Below are positions 54,401 to 64,000 of a DNA stretch of 64,000 nt, in pieces. The stretch lies in NCBI RefSeq assembly GCF_932526225.1, contig NC_064042.1, positions 13,525,040-13,589,039 on the forward strand. The letters run 5' to 3'. The position numbers and the translations under genes are program-made. The notes beneath the pieces were generated by a model. The model saw only the letters and a list, made by a program, of their open reading frames with translations. It was not told where the DNA came from and ran no database searches. This stretch comes from Nematostella vectensis (lineage: Eukaryota > Cnidaria > Anthozoa > Actiniaria > Edwardsiidae). The first letter of the stretch is position 1; each line of letters begins with the position of its first letter.

Positions 54401-57400
54401 CTTGATATTAACTCGCAATCATTAAATTTCAGGATCCAAAATACTTATGAAAGAAACTGACACTAGTCCTCCCCCAACAGGAAAAGGACCCTCTTTCCCT
54501 CCCCCGGAAGGTTGCATTAATCTCGATCGAGCCGAGCACTACACTGACAATTTTCCATTCACGGAGCGACTTAGATGGATCTCCAAACTCTCGCGTACTG
54601 TTGGCAAGGAGGGACCTGCTCGGAATGGTGCTGAAGCGAGGGACCAAAACCACCAGGTACTGGAAGCGCCAACATCTGTGGCCCTAAAGGCACCTTCTTA
54701 TGCTGTGACTAAAACCGTCAGCTCGCCTTCACCGTTAGGCTCCTCTGTAAGTAGTAAAGAGAACTGTGTTGGCATGAGACCTGAGGCTATGGCATGTGCG
54801 ACCTCATCTTGCGGATTACCTAGCTTGATCCGTGTGCAACCTGCTGACCACAATGTAATGCCGGCGCTGAGCCGGGTGGAGGCTGTTGAGCCTTTATGTC
54901 AGGCTTCATGTGTCAACCAAACGGCTCCGCCCAGCCTAAGCCGCGTCCAACCCCTCGATCGGAAGTTACCATCTACCTTGACAGATGTGATATCCGCTGA
55001 CCGGGTGATTCCGATCAACGCTAGCCATAATCCGTCCGCTGACCTGCAATCAAGCAATCAACCGAACAAGACTGTAAGCACTGCAGTCCAACACAGGGTT
55101 CTCAATCTCGACAAAAAGACCAGAATGGGTATAGAAGTTAGTGGACTTAGAAATGGGAATACGTCTAGCACTGCAGGCCGTTTAGCTGCAGCTATAGGAA
55201 GCGATTTTCGTGTGGTTCCGACGTCCCAACGACAATGTGAGACTTCTAAGAGTTTTGTCAACCATAACGCTATTGGTAACATTGTCGGCAGCTTTAATGC
55301 TTCCGTGAACTCTTACGAAAGTCCCTTAAGAGTATTGGCGAGTCTCCATCGATCTAACGAGGTCAACGAAAATCGTACGGTTACTAGTCGATCACTGAGT
55401 ATGCAACAGCAAGGGATTTCCCGACCGAGAACGAGTCGTTATCGAGTTGTTGAAGGCGCAATTGGTTGGGCTGACTCAAGGGTTGCGCCTGCAGTCACGC
55501 GGTTTGCGGAGTTGGATGGCAGTGCACGCACGCGCATACTCCATCGTTACGTTGATCGGCACGGCGCTGTTAAGAGTAACGTGTTTGCACTTGCACCTGC
55601 ATCATCACTACAATCCAAAGTACCCTTAAGGCTTGGAGATGTCACCATGGTTACGCAACCTGTCATTCTCGTTCCACAACAAAATTCAAGCACAGGGCTA
55701 CCAACCCATCCCAGATCGATTTTCAACAGCCCTAGTTACCCGGCGGATTATCGTGGGGATCCTGTGGTCAATTTATCTCCAAGTGTGAGAAGCAACAATG
55801 TTGTGAGGAAAACGGGTTTGTCTTGCTCTGAGCTAGTCTCGCCCTCTCCTACCATGTCAACAGTAAGCCCCAAGCGAACACTGGGGGTAGTAAATACAGC
55901 GGAAGTAAATGAACCAAATATTACAATACCGGAAGCAAGGTCTCCGCCGGTTATGCTCTTCCGGCCTGTATCCCCCAAACCCACGCATGCGCAAAGACAC
56001 CTTGAAGACATGGACAAAGATGACCAAGCGTACGCGTACGCACTGAACGAATCCGCTAATAGCCCCGACATAGAGCGCATGCTCAGAGCCGAATCACCCA
56101 CTTATGAGCATGCGCACAACTCTGACAATCAACATAAGGCCCTGTCGTATGGTCAGTGGTCACCTGCTAAGTTCGTTTTCACATCGACCGGGATCGTCCG
56201 GGCCTCGACCCGTAAAGTCGTCCCGAGTCCCTTGAGGCGATCTAAGGTCCCGCCCACTGTACCTGCGCAAAGGTTATTTAATGGGGATAGAGTAGAAAGC
56301 ATTTGCAATGTCCAAAATCTTTCACGATGTCCAAAGATTTCTAATGCAACTGTTCTAGACAAGGAGAGTGTTCATACAGATGCTTCCAACGATGACAGCG
56401 AGGTGTTGAAGTCTCCTGTCGAGTGTCTCGAATCGTGTGTCGAATCGGAGTCGGATCAAAATAAGAAACGGAAAAACAGCTTAAACGTTATTAAGAAAAG
56501 ACTCGAACCGAAGCTGCCTTCACCTGTGCGAGATCTGTGCACGAGTGATGGGGACCTTTATCGGGATCCTAGCGAGTTGACCCGCGAGGAACGGGCGCTT
56601 CAGAGAGCAATGCTGAGGTTTAGCGAGATGGAGAGGAGGGAGAGGGAAAAGCGTCAGGCTCGAGAGGAAGATTGGCGCAAGCGTAAAAGATGTTCTACCC
56701 AAGACGTAAGTGTAGTTACTTTACGTAAATGTTGTTACTAGACGTAAGTGTCGCTACTTGACGTGACGTAAATGTTGTTACGTGCCATAAGTGTTGCTAC
56801 TTGGCGTAAGTGTTGCTACTTGTCGTACGTGTTACAGGACGTAAGTGTTTTTACTTGCAGTATGTGTTTTTTTACTTACACTATTATTAGAGTTGCTTTG
56901 AACAGGTCGCCACATTTCCTTTATCTTCTAGTTTTTTAGCTTAGCGGCGCCGGTAATGCTGTTTTGCTCGCTTACCTGTAGCTTTGTTTTCCATTTATCA
57001 ACTCATTCTCTTGGCCCATGTAGCTTCGCTTGCAATACATTAACATATTACTTGGAAACAACAGCCTCCCATAGAGAGAAAACGCCAATAATGGCAATCT
57101 ATTAACTGACATATCGCGCACGTGTTAAGCAGCACGGCAAAACTCACAATCACTCAAATTTGTTTTGAATTGTTTGAGTGCCCGGTAAGAAGTCAAGACC
57201 GATCTAAAAATATTTTCCCTTACTTCAGGGCGCATTACCTTAGAGATTCTCTCCTTCCAGGAATGTGCTTTGTGTTGCCCTAGTTTAACGTTATCTCCCC
57301 TTGCTCGCCCTCTACTGTTCCACAGAACTTTGCTAAACTTAGTGTTCGTGTCTTGGAATTTATTTTTTATTTTTTACATTTATTCCTGACCCTACCATGT

Positions 57401-60400
57401 CCTCGCCTCTGCACTTTGTTTTTGTCTTGTTTCCACTTTAGGTATTTTAAAGAAATGTGTATGTAATTTCCTCCCTTAAGGTCGAAGATGAAGAAGTGAA
57501 ACCACCGACGAAAGACGAGAAGAAAGACAGGGAGAAGAAGATGAAGTCTGAAAGTGCTCCTAAAAACATCTCCACATGTACTTCAAATTCCTGATAATTT
57601 CATTGCTATCTTTCATTTTTTTTGTCGTTTTCTTTTTCTCAGGCATTTTTTTTTCTTTTCTAGCGAATTCAAGATGGTTTCAAAAGGTCAAGAAAAAGGT
57701 ATGTTTAAAAAACAATGACGGGTAATCACGTGACTTTGGTGGCAAGCTCGCGCGCGCTCTGGCCCTTAGCGGCAAAATAGCAACATATAAAAGCAAATTA
57801 CTCAGTGCTAACGAATCAGCCAGAAGCATTTTTTTTAACAGAAAGGGCTTATTCTCATAGAGAGATTTCATTCATTCCTCTTTGGCGTGTCTGGCACAGC
57901 TAATTCTGTGTTTATTTTTGCTAAAATTTGCCATCCAAAAAGTGACATGATTCCTTAGAGCAAATCGCCTACCACAATGATCAGAACGTTCAAACACATC
58001 TATTTTGATTAACGCATGTATCCAACTTTTACTTTTTTCGACTAATGCGAGACCTTCCCACTCTGTTGCTAAATGTTATCATGACTGTATGGACATGCCT
58101 TTGTTTTCCTGTTTTAGCAAAAGTTGTGGATATCACAAAGACATAAGGTCATGCAGAGAAAACCAGGTACATCACTTATCTTTAGAACCCCCTCTTACGG
58201 ATGATGTAGACAGCACGATTTTGTTGTATGCGACAACTCTACAACTCGAGTCGTACAATGGAAATCAGCCTACGACTCCGCTACGACGCAACACCTCTAT
58301 CACTCAAGTCGTAGAGTGTAAATCAGCCCACGACTCGCTACGACGCAACACCTCTATCACTCAAGTCGTAGAGTGTAAATCAGCCTACGACCCTGCTATG
58401 ATGCTCGACTACGAAAGTCGTAGTGTGTAATTCAGGGCTATGGCATGCCGTAGGCAGGCCGTATATGTGCTGTCTAAATTAGCCTTTACTAAACATCTAG
58501 TGAACCCATGATTGCATATGGTTGCGCTGTCTCCATATGCAACGAAGGTTTGATTTGATAGAAGTCTGAAGAAGACCCCTATAATGGAAAATTTGAAAGA
58601 GCTATTTAATATAGGGCTACAATTCGGGATAAATTCTAGACCTCTATTTATTTCCTCATTTCCTATACTTTGATCAATTTGTTTTTGAAGTTGTATCTGA
58701 GAAGCCCTTTTCTGGTTGCGCAAGCTAAACTTATAGAAACTTATTGTTCTGTTTAAGTAGTATCTGAGGATAACCTTGATAAGCAGACAGACTGCCCCAT
58801 GGACGCACCGGATTCGAGTGACCCGACTTCCACAGCGGCCCCCTCTACCACGACAGTAACATCAACAGCAGTATGTGTTGCTAGATATACCAATGGGATG
58901 TGGGTGTTACAAGATATACCAATGGGGTGTGGGTGTTACAAGATATACCAATGGGGTGTGGGTGTTACAAGATATACCAATGGGGTGTGGGTGTTACAAG
59001 ATATACCAATGGGGTGTGGGTGTTACAAGATATACCAATGGTATGTGGGTGTTACTAGAAATAAGACAGGATTTTATACTTAAATCCCCTCTTCTACCGC
59101 ACTTCATTAACCTGCATTGTTGGGCGTAAAGGTGGCTGGCTTGTGGTACCATCTCTAGTGACGTCCCCTAGGTAAATATGGAGAGCGACATTTTGAGACC
59201 TCTGAAAAAAATAATAATCTGACCTGTCCTAGGATTGAACCCCGGTCCACTGGATTGAGAACCGAAGCTCTCAGTCGGGTTAGTCCATCGGGTTATCGAT
59301 GGACAAGGGCATAGACAGGAAGATCTCCTGCCAACACCCTGCAACACTGCCCCCATCTCAGGGGGGAGTAAAAGAAGCGGTGGGAGGGTGGGGGGGGGGA
59401 GTGCATATCTGAAAAGTCCTGATTTTATGAATATTTACTAACCTTGACGGGCCGTTAGCCCCGTAAAAAGCGCAGATGCTCTCACAATGTGATACGACTA
59501 TTTCCAATAACGTTGTCAGTGCAAATGGTGAAATGATAGTTCCAAAGCCGAAGCTGATTGTGGGTACTAATTATTAGTAGGCGTTAGAACTGTCTTTTGT
59601 CATTCGACATTTGTTGTTTGCACTGACAGCTTATTTTATCTCTAAATTACTCGCGTGAGGAATTCTATTCAACTTGCAACATACATGCATGCATTCTTCA
59701 ATCCTATAAAAATAAAGATCTCGTGCGAGAGAATTTGATATTTTATAAGTTCTAAAAGTTTTAATTTTTATTATTTTTTTATAGACAGCGTTGAATATAA
59801 TTATACAACTTTCATCTGGGAACCCTCTAAACATAATAAAGTTTATTCACAAATCCTATTTTAGGACACCACTGTTCGCAAGATAAAGAAAAGAAAAAAC
59901 ACAGGTAGGATAAAGTGTAGAAATGTTAAATTTCAAATACCCGCTGGATTTTACGCTACCACACAATACACGTAAGGCTAAGTCCAAACGTAGTATTATC
60001 CATGAGCTGTATTCCATGCAAATACATGTAAAGATGAAACAATAGACTTGATTCATTTGCAGCATTTGCATGGAATACGGCTCATTACGACGTTTGAACT
60101 TAGCCTAAAGCAGCTATTTCCATTGGCTTAACAAATAAATTTATCATTGAGATACTTCCAATCAAACACTCCCAGTTGTGGATCAAAGGGGATCGTTTGG
60201 ATTGAAATTTAAAACAAATATATAAAAGCTAAAATTCACAAATTGAACTCCTGCTATATTTGCTTTATATTTTTGTCGCTCTCGCTGTGTTGTTGTCTGG
60301 TGGCACTCGCTCGGTTCTCCCAAAGGAATTGCAAATTACCGGATGTCCTAAATATGCTAATTCCTTTCAGTTGCTTCACATCCTCGCTTCCATTTAAACC

Positions 60401-63400
60401 CGCCGATCTCCACCCACCCCTCCCTGAAGAATATTGCTCTATTTATTGTACTAAGGATCCCGAGTTCCTTCTGTGAAAGCGTTAGTCCAGGGGTTTTGTG
60501 ATCGTGTTTGCGTGATGATTGTGTTCGTTGCTCGCTGACCCGTCGTTCTGTTGACTAATTCATGATTTCATGAAAACACAGACAAGACAGACGACAAGGC
60601 ACGTCCTAAAAAGAGGAAGAAATCCAAAAAGAAGATCGTGAAAACGGAGCCAGTAGAGGTAAAGCAATTACTACATCAATAGATTATATAGATTAGTATC
60701 TAGATTTATAGAAGGATAGCTAAATATATAGGATAGAACATTTAAATGATTTTATTTACTCTTTGAATATTCAAATATTGTGGATTGTTTTATTATCGTT
60801 GATTCAAAGTTTCCCAATCAGAGACGTATATTTAGGAGGGAATCTGTTATATACTTATCATTTAGTGATAATTCGTCAATTACATACTTTGTAACAATAT
60901 GTTTAATATGTTTTTCGTTTTTCAGGTGTCGAGCGTTAAGGATCATGGGAACACAGGTATACCATTTTAATTTTTTAACATCGCCGACATTGTTCAGCAT
61001 TCCTGGGAAGGTTTTTTAATAGGCTGTCAGTTAAAGTGGCACTTGCATGGTTACAGTAATTACCCTTCTATGCATGCGTCGTTTTCTGCTTGCGCTCATA
61101 GCGGCAATCGAACCAGTTAACTTGAGTAAGTACGCAGCTGCTTTGTCTCCTATTATCTTTGTTCTACAAAGGAGTTCTTTTGTCTCTATTCTTCTCGTTC
61201 TTTGTGTCGAGGTGCGGGTGTTGTTCATTTGCCCAATCAAATTGCAGCTTGTAAGAGCTGCGTACTGACCAGTTTACTTCCGTTTGGCCGACGTAAACCT
61301 CAACCTTTAACAGAATAAAAGAATCTATCAGAATCTGCACTATCTAACAGGCCATCCGTTCTAAATTATTAGTCAGATGCTCGACGAAACTTTCAAAAAT
61401 ATTTTTCGCGTATTTTGTTAAAAATCATCGGAAATTGACCGGAATTGACCGGAAGTAAACTGGTGATTTTGCCGCTTTATGTTTGACCAGGGAAGTGCAC
61501 TATCCGGTTCTCACTTGTGTTCGTCCTCTTGCGCTTATGTTGCAATAAAGGATAAAATAAATGAGAATCATGACCTTAAAGCCTTGAATACCCTTCCTGC
61601 TTGCATTACATAAGCATGTCATCAATTGATATTTCAGCGGTTTTTTTTTTACAATATTAGACGAGTCTGCAAATGCCGAGATGTCGATTGAAGAGAAGAA
61701 AGAACGAAAGAGGAAAATACTTATGAAGAAGAAACTGAAAGAGCAGAAAATGCGTAGAGAAAAGCGACTGAAAAGAGAACACTCCCACCTGACCGAGGCG
61801 CAGACCACGCCTGAGGTGAGGGGGGAGAGGGTGGTGTGAGGGAAGTGGACGGCAGAGGAAGGGATGAGGATGGGAAGGAAGGAGGATGAAGGAGGAGTAG
61901 ACAACAGGGCTGGGGGGGGGGGGCTGAAGGAAAGACGTAGGGAGAGCAGGAAGGGGTATGTCTGTGATGGAATAAGGATATGTGAGGGGTAATGGGAGGG
62001 GCTGAAGGAAAGACGTAAGGAGAGCAGGAAGAGGTATGTCTGTGATGGAATAAGGATTTGTGAGGTGTGATAGGAGGGGCTGAAGAAAAGACGTAAGGAC
62101 AGCAGGAAGGGGTATGTCTGTGATGGAATAAGGATATGTGAGGGGTAATGGGAGGGTAGCTGGAAAGACGTTAGGAGAGCAGGAAGGGGTATGTCTGTGA
62201 TGGAATAAGGATATGTGAGGGGTAATGGGAGGGGCAGCTGGAAAGACGTTAGGAGAGCATGAAGGGGCATGTCTGTGATGGAATAAGGGGGTTGCGGGAA
62301 AGAGGAACAAGAAGACTCAGGAATAATGGAAAAAAGGTTGCAGAGAGGCGAGGAAAGGTGTAGGCGGGGCAAGCAGGTGAAGCGGGTGGGAATAGACAAT
62401 GATATGTAGCATCGAGGCATGATTGGAAAATGAGACTCCCTCTACTAACATGATCAAGATGATTGAATTTCCTCGTCCTTTTGCCCTCATCACTCTAAAC
62501 CTAGTCAATTTTTGGATCAGTCATTTTCGTACTTTATATGATTATGGTGTATATAGAAAACAAATCTTCCAAGTGCTAGAAAGTATAGTTGGTGAAAAAA
62601 AATCTTAACTTGAACGAGCACTTGCGCATGTTAGAGGAGGGGGGGGGGTGTTCAAGGGGACCTATATATCCCCACCCTCCTCGATGTGACGAGACGAGTT
62701 CGAAACCGGTTGACCCCCTCCTTGGTAAGTTTTATGTGTGTATTTGGATAGAGGAAGTTTCTAAGGATTGATCCTTTGTCAATTCTCTGGATCTCACACT
62801 GCGTTCTTCTTCAGGCACGCCCTTGAATTAACTGTACGCAAGAATAACGTTAACAGTACACCGTTTTGATTTTCATTTGTAGATGTCACCGTATTGTCAT
62901 GCGCGCCAAAACACACGGGACTTCAAAGGTGAGGCGAATGAATGAAACCGAGTCGCGCAAAGTATCCAAGTCCATCGGCTTATTCCAGTGACTGACTGAA
63001 ATACTTTCTCAACCAAATATAGTCAGTGGAGTATCAGGGCTCAATTGTTGATGATTTTGCAATTTTCTACCAAATGATCGCAGATGATCAATAATGAATG
63101 AACAATAACAGATGATCGATGTTTATTAAAGAGCCCTTACCAGCCACACTCAATATTGGAAGACGAATTATGGGATGAAAAATCGAAGTGATCATCTGAA
63201 AAAAGTTTCATACTCCATTTAGCAAATTTTAATCGAAAGCATTGCAATCGGACTATGGAAAAGGTATCTTGCTGGGGTGACAAAAAAAGAGGGTGAAAGA
63301 AACTATAAAGTTTTTATCAATATTGTCAAGCTTTAGTAGCGGGAACAAGATCACATGGTCGTGGATTGGTTGTGGGAAGCAAAGCCCTGGCTGATTTGTC

Positions 63401-63484
63401 TCTTTGTGTTATTATTTAGCTCATGCGAACGCCAAGGCCAAAGTTAAGACGTACATGTTGGTGGCTTCCTACCAGGGATTCAAG
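48440..63484 (+). CDS. large disordered, probably nuclear protein (3' end beyond window)
   Basis: Not recognised. Exons: 48440-48481, 51980-52062, 52673-53397, 53815-54366, 54433-56705, 57481-57577, 57664-57698, 58118-58166, 58761-58870, 59865-59904, 60582-60658, 60926-60956, 61661-61815, 62883-62928, 63420-63484. Every junction is GT-AG and every phase joins, about 1460 codons, with no stop before the last donor. The first two thirds are Ser/Thr-rich and low in structure. Exon 4 has four repeats of about 34 residues. The end of exon 5 is a charged helix (LTREERALQRAMLRFSEMER then REREKRQ) faintly like the TREERKME segment of KMT2E/SETD5. Later exons are very basic (KARPKKRKKSKKKIVK; RKRKILMKKKLKEQKMRREK), suggesting nuclear localisation. 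No SET, PHD or other catalytic domain was seen. The start is the first ATG with a good donor (MEDVEDGMK). The small exons 7, 8, 10, 12 and 14 rest on splice sites and phase alone. Confidence 0.72.
48482..51979. other. intron 1 of the large + strand gene
   Basis: 3.5 kb without a supported exon. It contains the tRNA-like SINE candidate at 49945-50060. The opposing open frames near 50198-50561 show no family motifs and are not called. Confidence 0.5.
49945..50060 (+). repeat. tRNA-like SINE candidate
   Basis: ATAGGTCAGTTGTACAGAGG resembles a tRNA D-arm / A box and GGTTCAAACCC resembles a B box, spaced as in a tRNA (about 35 bases). Arms do not pair well enough for a functional tRNA. A tRNA-derived SINE head or tRNA pseudogene is the likely explanation; the tail was not delimited. 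Confidence 0.4.
53935..54350 (+). repeat. in-frame protein repeat, four units of ~34 residues (exon 4)
   Basis: Each unit carries ETESGSI(E/W/G)K, then (T/S)(D/N)GSLFSSVCRSG, then NRNEAKNDNK, with substitutions. Nucleotide identity is moderate, so the repeats are older than the intronic minisatellites and are kept open within a coding exon. Confidence 0.85.
58207..58476. mobile_element. 270-bp MITE with internal 57-bp tandem repeat
   Basis: The ends are TAGACAGCAC and the exact reverse complement GTGCTGTCTA. Inside are about three 57-bp units (CTACGACGCAACACCTCTAT, CACTCAAGTCGTAGAGTGTA, AATCAGCC), themselves rich in the palindromic pair CTACGACTT/AAGTCGTAG. It lies between exons 8 and 9 of the large gene. 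Confidence 0.75.
58883..59058. repeat. 29-bp minisatellite beside a splice donor
   Basis: Six copies of a 29-bp unit AGATATACCAATGGGGTGTG plus GGTGTTACA, nearly identical, starting 13 bases after the donor of exon 58761-58870. Confidence 0.95.
59216..59312 (-). repeat. tRNA-like sequence (SINE or pseudogene)
   Basis: On the minus strand, a five-pair stem TGAGA/TCTCA with an 8-base loop is followed by CCGGGGTTCAATCC, a B-box-like T-arm, and terminal TGTCC/GGACA pairing. The T stem mismatches and the anticodon loop is one base too long for a normal tRNA. Confidence 0.35.
59973..60109. mobile_element. 137-bp fold-back MITE
   Basis: TAAGGCTAAGTCCAAACGTA at the left pairs with ACGTTTGAACTTAGCCTAAA at the right, and GAGCTGTATTCCATGCAAAT pairs with ATTTGCATGGAATACGGCTC. 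It lies between exons 10 and 11 of the large gene. Confidence 0.85.
61915..62300. repeat. 78-bp minisatellite, about 5 copies
   Basis: Units of 78 bp containing GGCTGAAGGAAAGACGTAAG, GAGAGCAGGAAGGGGTATGT and CTGTGATGGAATAAGGATAT. It starts about 100 bases after the donor of exon 61661-61815. The long minus-strand frames here (up to 306 codons, Pro/Ser/Leu-rich) are artefacts of the G-rich repeat. Confidence 0.92.
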
Positions 63485-63834
63485 GTACGATATGTCCCCC
63501 CTACCCACACACCCCACCCCCCACGTAAAGACGTACATGTTGGTGGCTTCCTACCAGGGATTCAAGGTACGATATGTCCCCCCTACCCACACACCCCTCC
63601 CCCCACGTGAAGACGTGCATGTTGGTGGCTTCCTACCAGGGATTCAAGGTACGATATGTCCCCCCTACCCACACACCCCTCCCCCCACGTGAAGACGTGC
63701 ATGTTGGTGGCTTCCTACCAGGGATTCAAGGTACGATATGTGCCTCCCCCCCACCTTCCTCTCTCACACACGCACCCCTCCACCACAGGACGACGTACAT
63801 TTTGGTTGTGCTACACCAGGTGCTGGGTTTGAAG
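63447..63834 (+). repeat. 82-bp tandem array repeating an exon end and its 5' splice site
   Basis: Four copies spaced exactly 82 bp (GTACATG/GTGCATG at 63451, 63533, 63615, 63697). Each contains the last 36 bases of exon 63420-63484 (encoding TYMLVASYQGFK, or TCMLVASYQGFK) followed by its donor GGTACGATATGT and a C-rich spacer. A fifth, diverged copy at about 63789-63834 follows a strong polypyrimidine-CACAG and ends at GTATGA, and may itself be an exon. Confidence 0.9.
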
Positions 63835-64000
63835 GTATGAGGTCCCCCTCCCCCAGCACCCGCTCACCACACAGACACCCTCGATGTACGATATCTACTC
63901 CTCCTTTTTTATCTCTTTTTCTCAAACCACTACTCTCGAATATTTCGTCTCCCTCAACCAAATAACAAACACTAAATGAAATCGAGTCACATTTTAGTTT

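Noticed and set aside
56540-56705. KMT2E/SETD5 identity for the large gene
   Set aside because: Only a short charged helix is similar; the PHD and SET domains that should precede it are absent from the upstream exons.
54447-56741. Single-exon 764-codon gene
   Set aside because: The frame is exon 5 of a larger gene: phase joins upstream and downstream exons, and a GTAAGT donor at 56706 precedes the in-frame stop.
61500-62420. 306-codon minus-strand Pro/Ser/Leu-rich frame
   Set aside because: Comes from a 78-bp G-rich minisatellite in an intron and reads through the antisense of exon 61661-61815; no start or splice support.

Overview
This is eukaryotic genomic DNA, most likely from an anthozoan cnidarian such as a sea anemone. 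That assignment is an inference from metazoan-type gene content, short GT-AG introns and dense fold-back repeats; no species marker is visible. Most short open frames here are chance. The real genes were rebuilt exon by exon from protein similarity, splice sites and intron phase.

Layout. The first ~120 bases may be the last exon of a + strand gene. A 54-bp minisatellite fills about 3.1-5.0 kb. An alkaline ceramidase gene (ACER3-like, - strand, 13604 to 5347) lies head to head with the proteasome ATPase gene PSMC6 (+ strand, 14263 to 34212, 16 exons). PSMC6 intron 7 carries a nearly intact, recently inserted Gypsy-type LTR retrotransposon (16683-22046, TSD AAAAC). PSMC6 intron 14 contains a complete two-exon rhodopsin-class GPCR gene on the opposite strand, with a 75-bp minisatellite at its 3' end. 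PSMC6 converges on a PNPLA4-like patatin lipase (- strand, 37423 to 34872). Between them sits a 255-bp fold-back element with G-run and C-run arms.

Next is an ATP6AP2 (renin receptor / V-ATPase accessory) gene of 17 exons (- strand, 47822 to 38546), longer in its luminal part than the human protein. It lies head to head with a large + strand gene (48440 to beyond the window end, at least 15 exons, about 1460 codons seen). That gene encodes a Ser/Thr-rich, then Lys/Arg-rich, probably nuclear protein that I cannot name.

The genes do not form a pathway. Three are housekeeping or membrane functions (proteasome, ceramide hydrolysis, V-ATPase accessory). Two divergent pairs probably share promoters of about 0.6 kb. 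Introns and spacers are rich in minisatellites and MITE-like inverted repeats. The most interesting points are the antisense nested GPCR whose stop codon lies in a minisatellite unit, an 82-bp array that repeats an exon end with its 5' splice site, the short unusual LTRs of the Gypsy element, and a fold-back element that may supply a polyadenylation signal.
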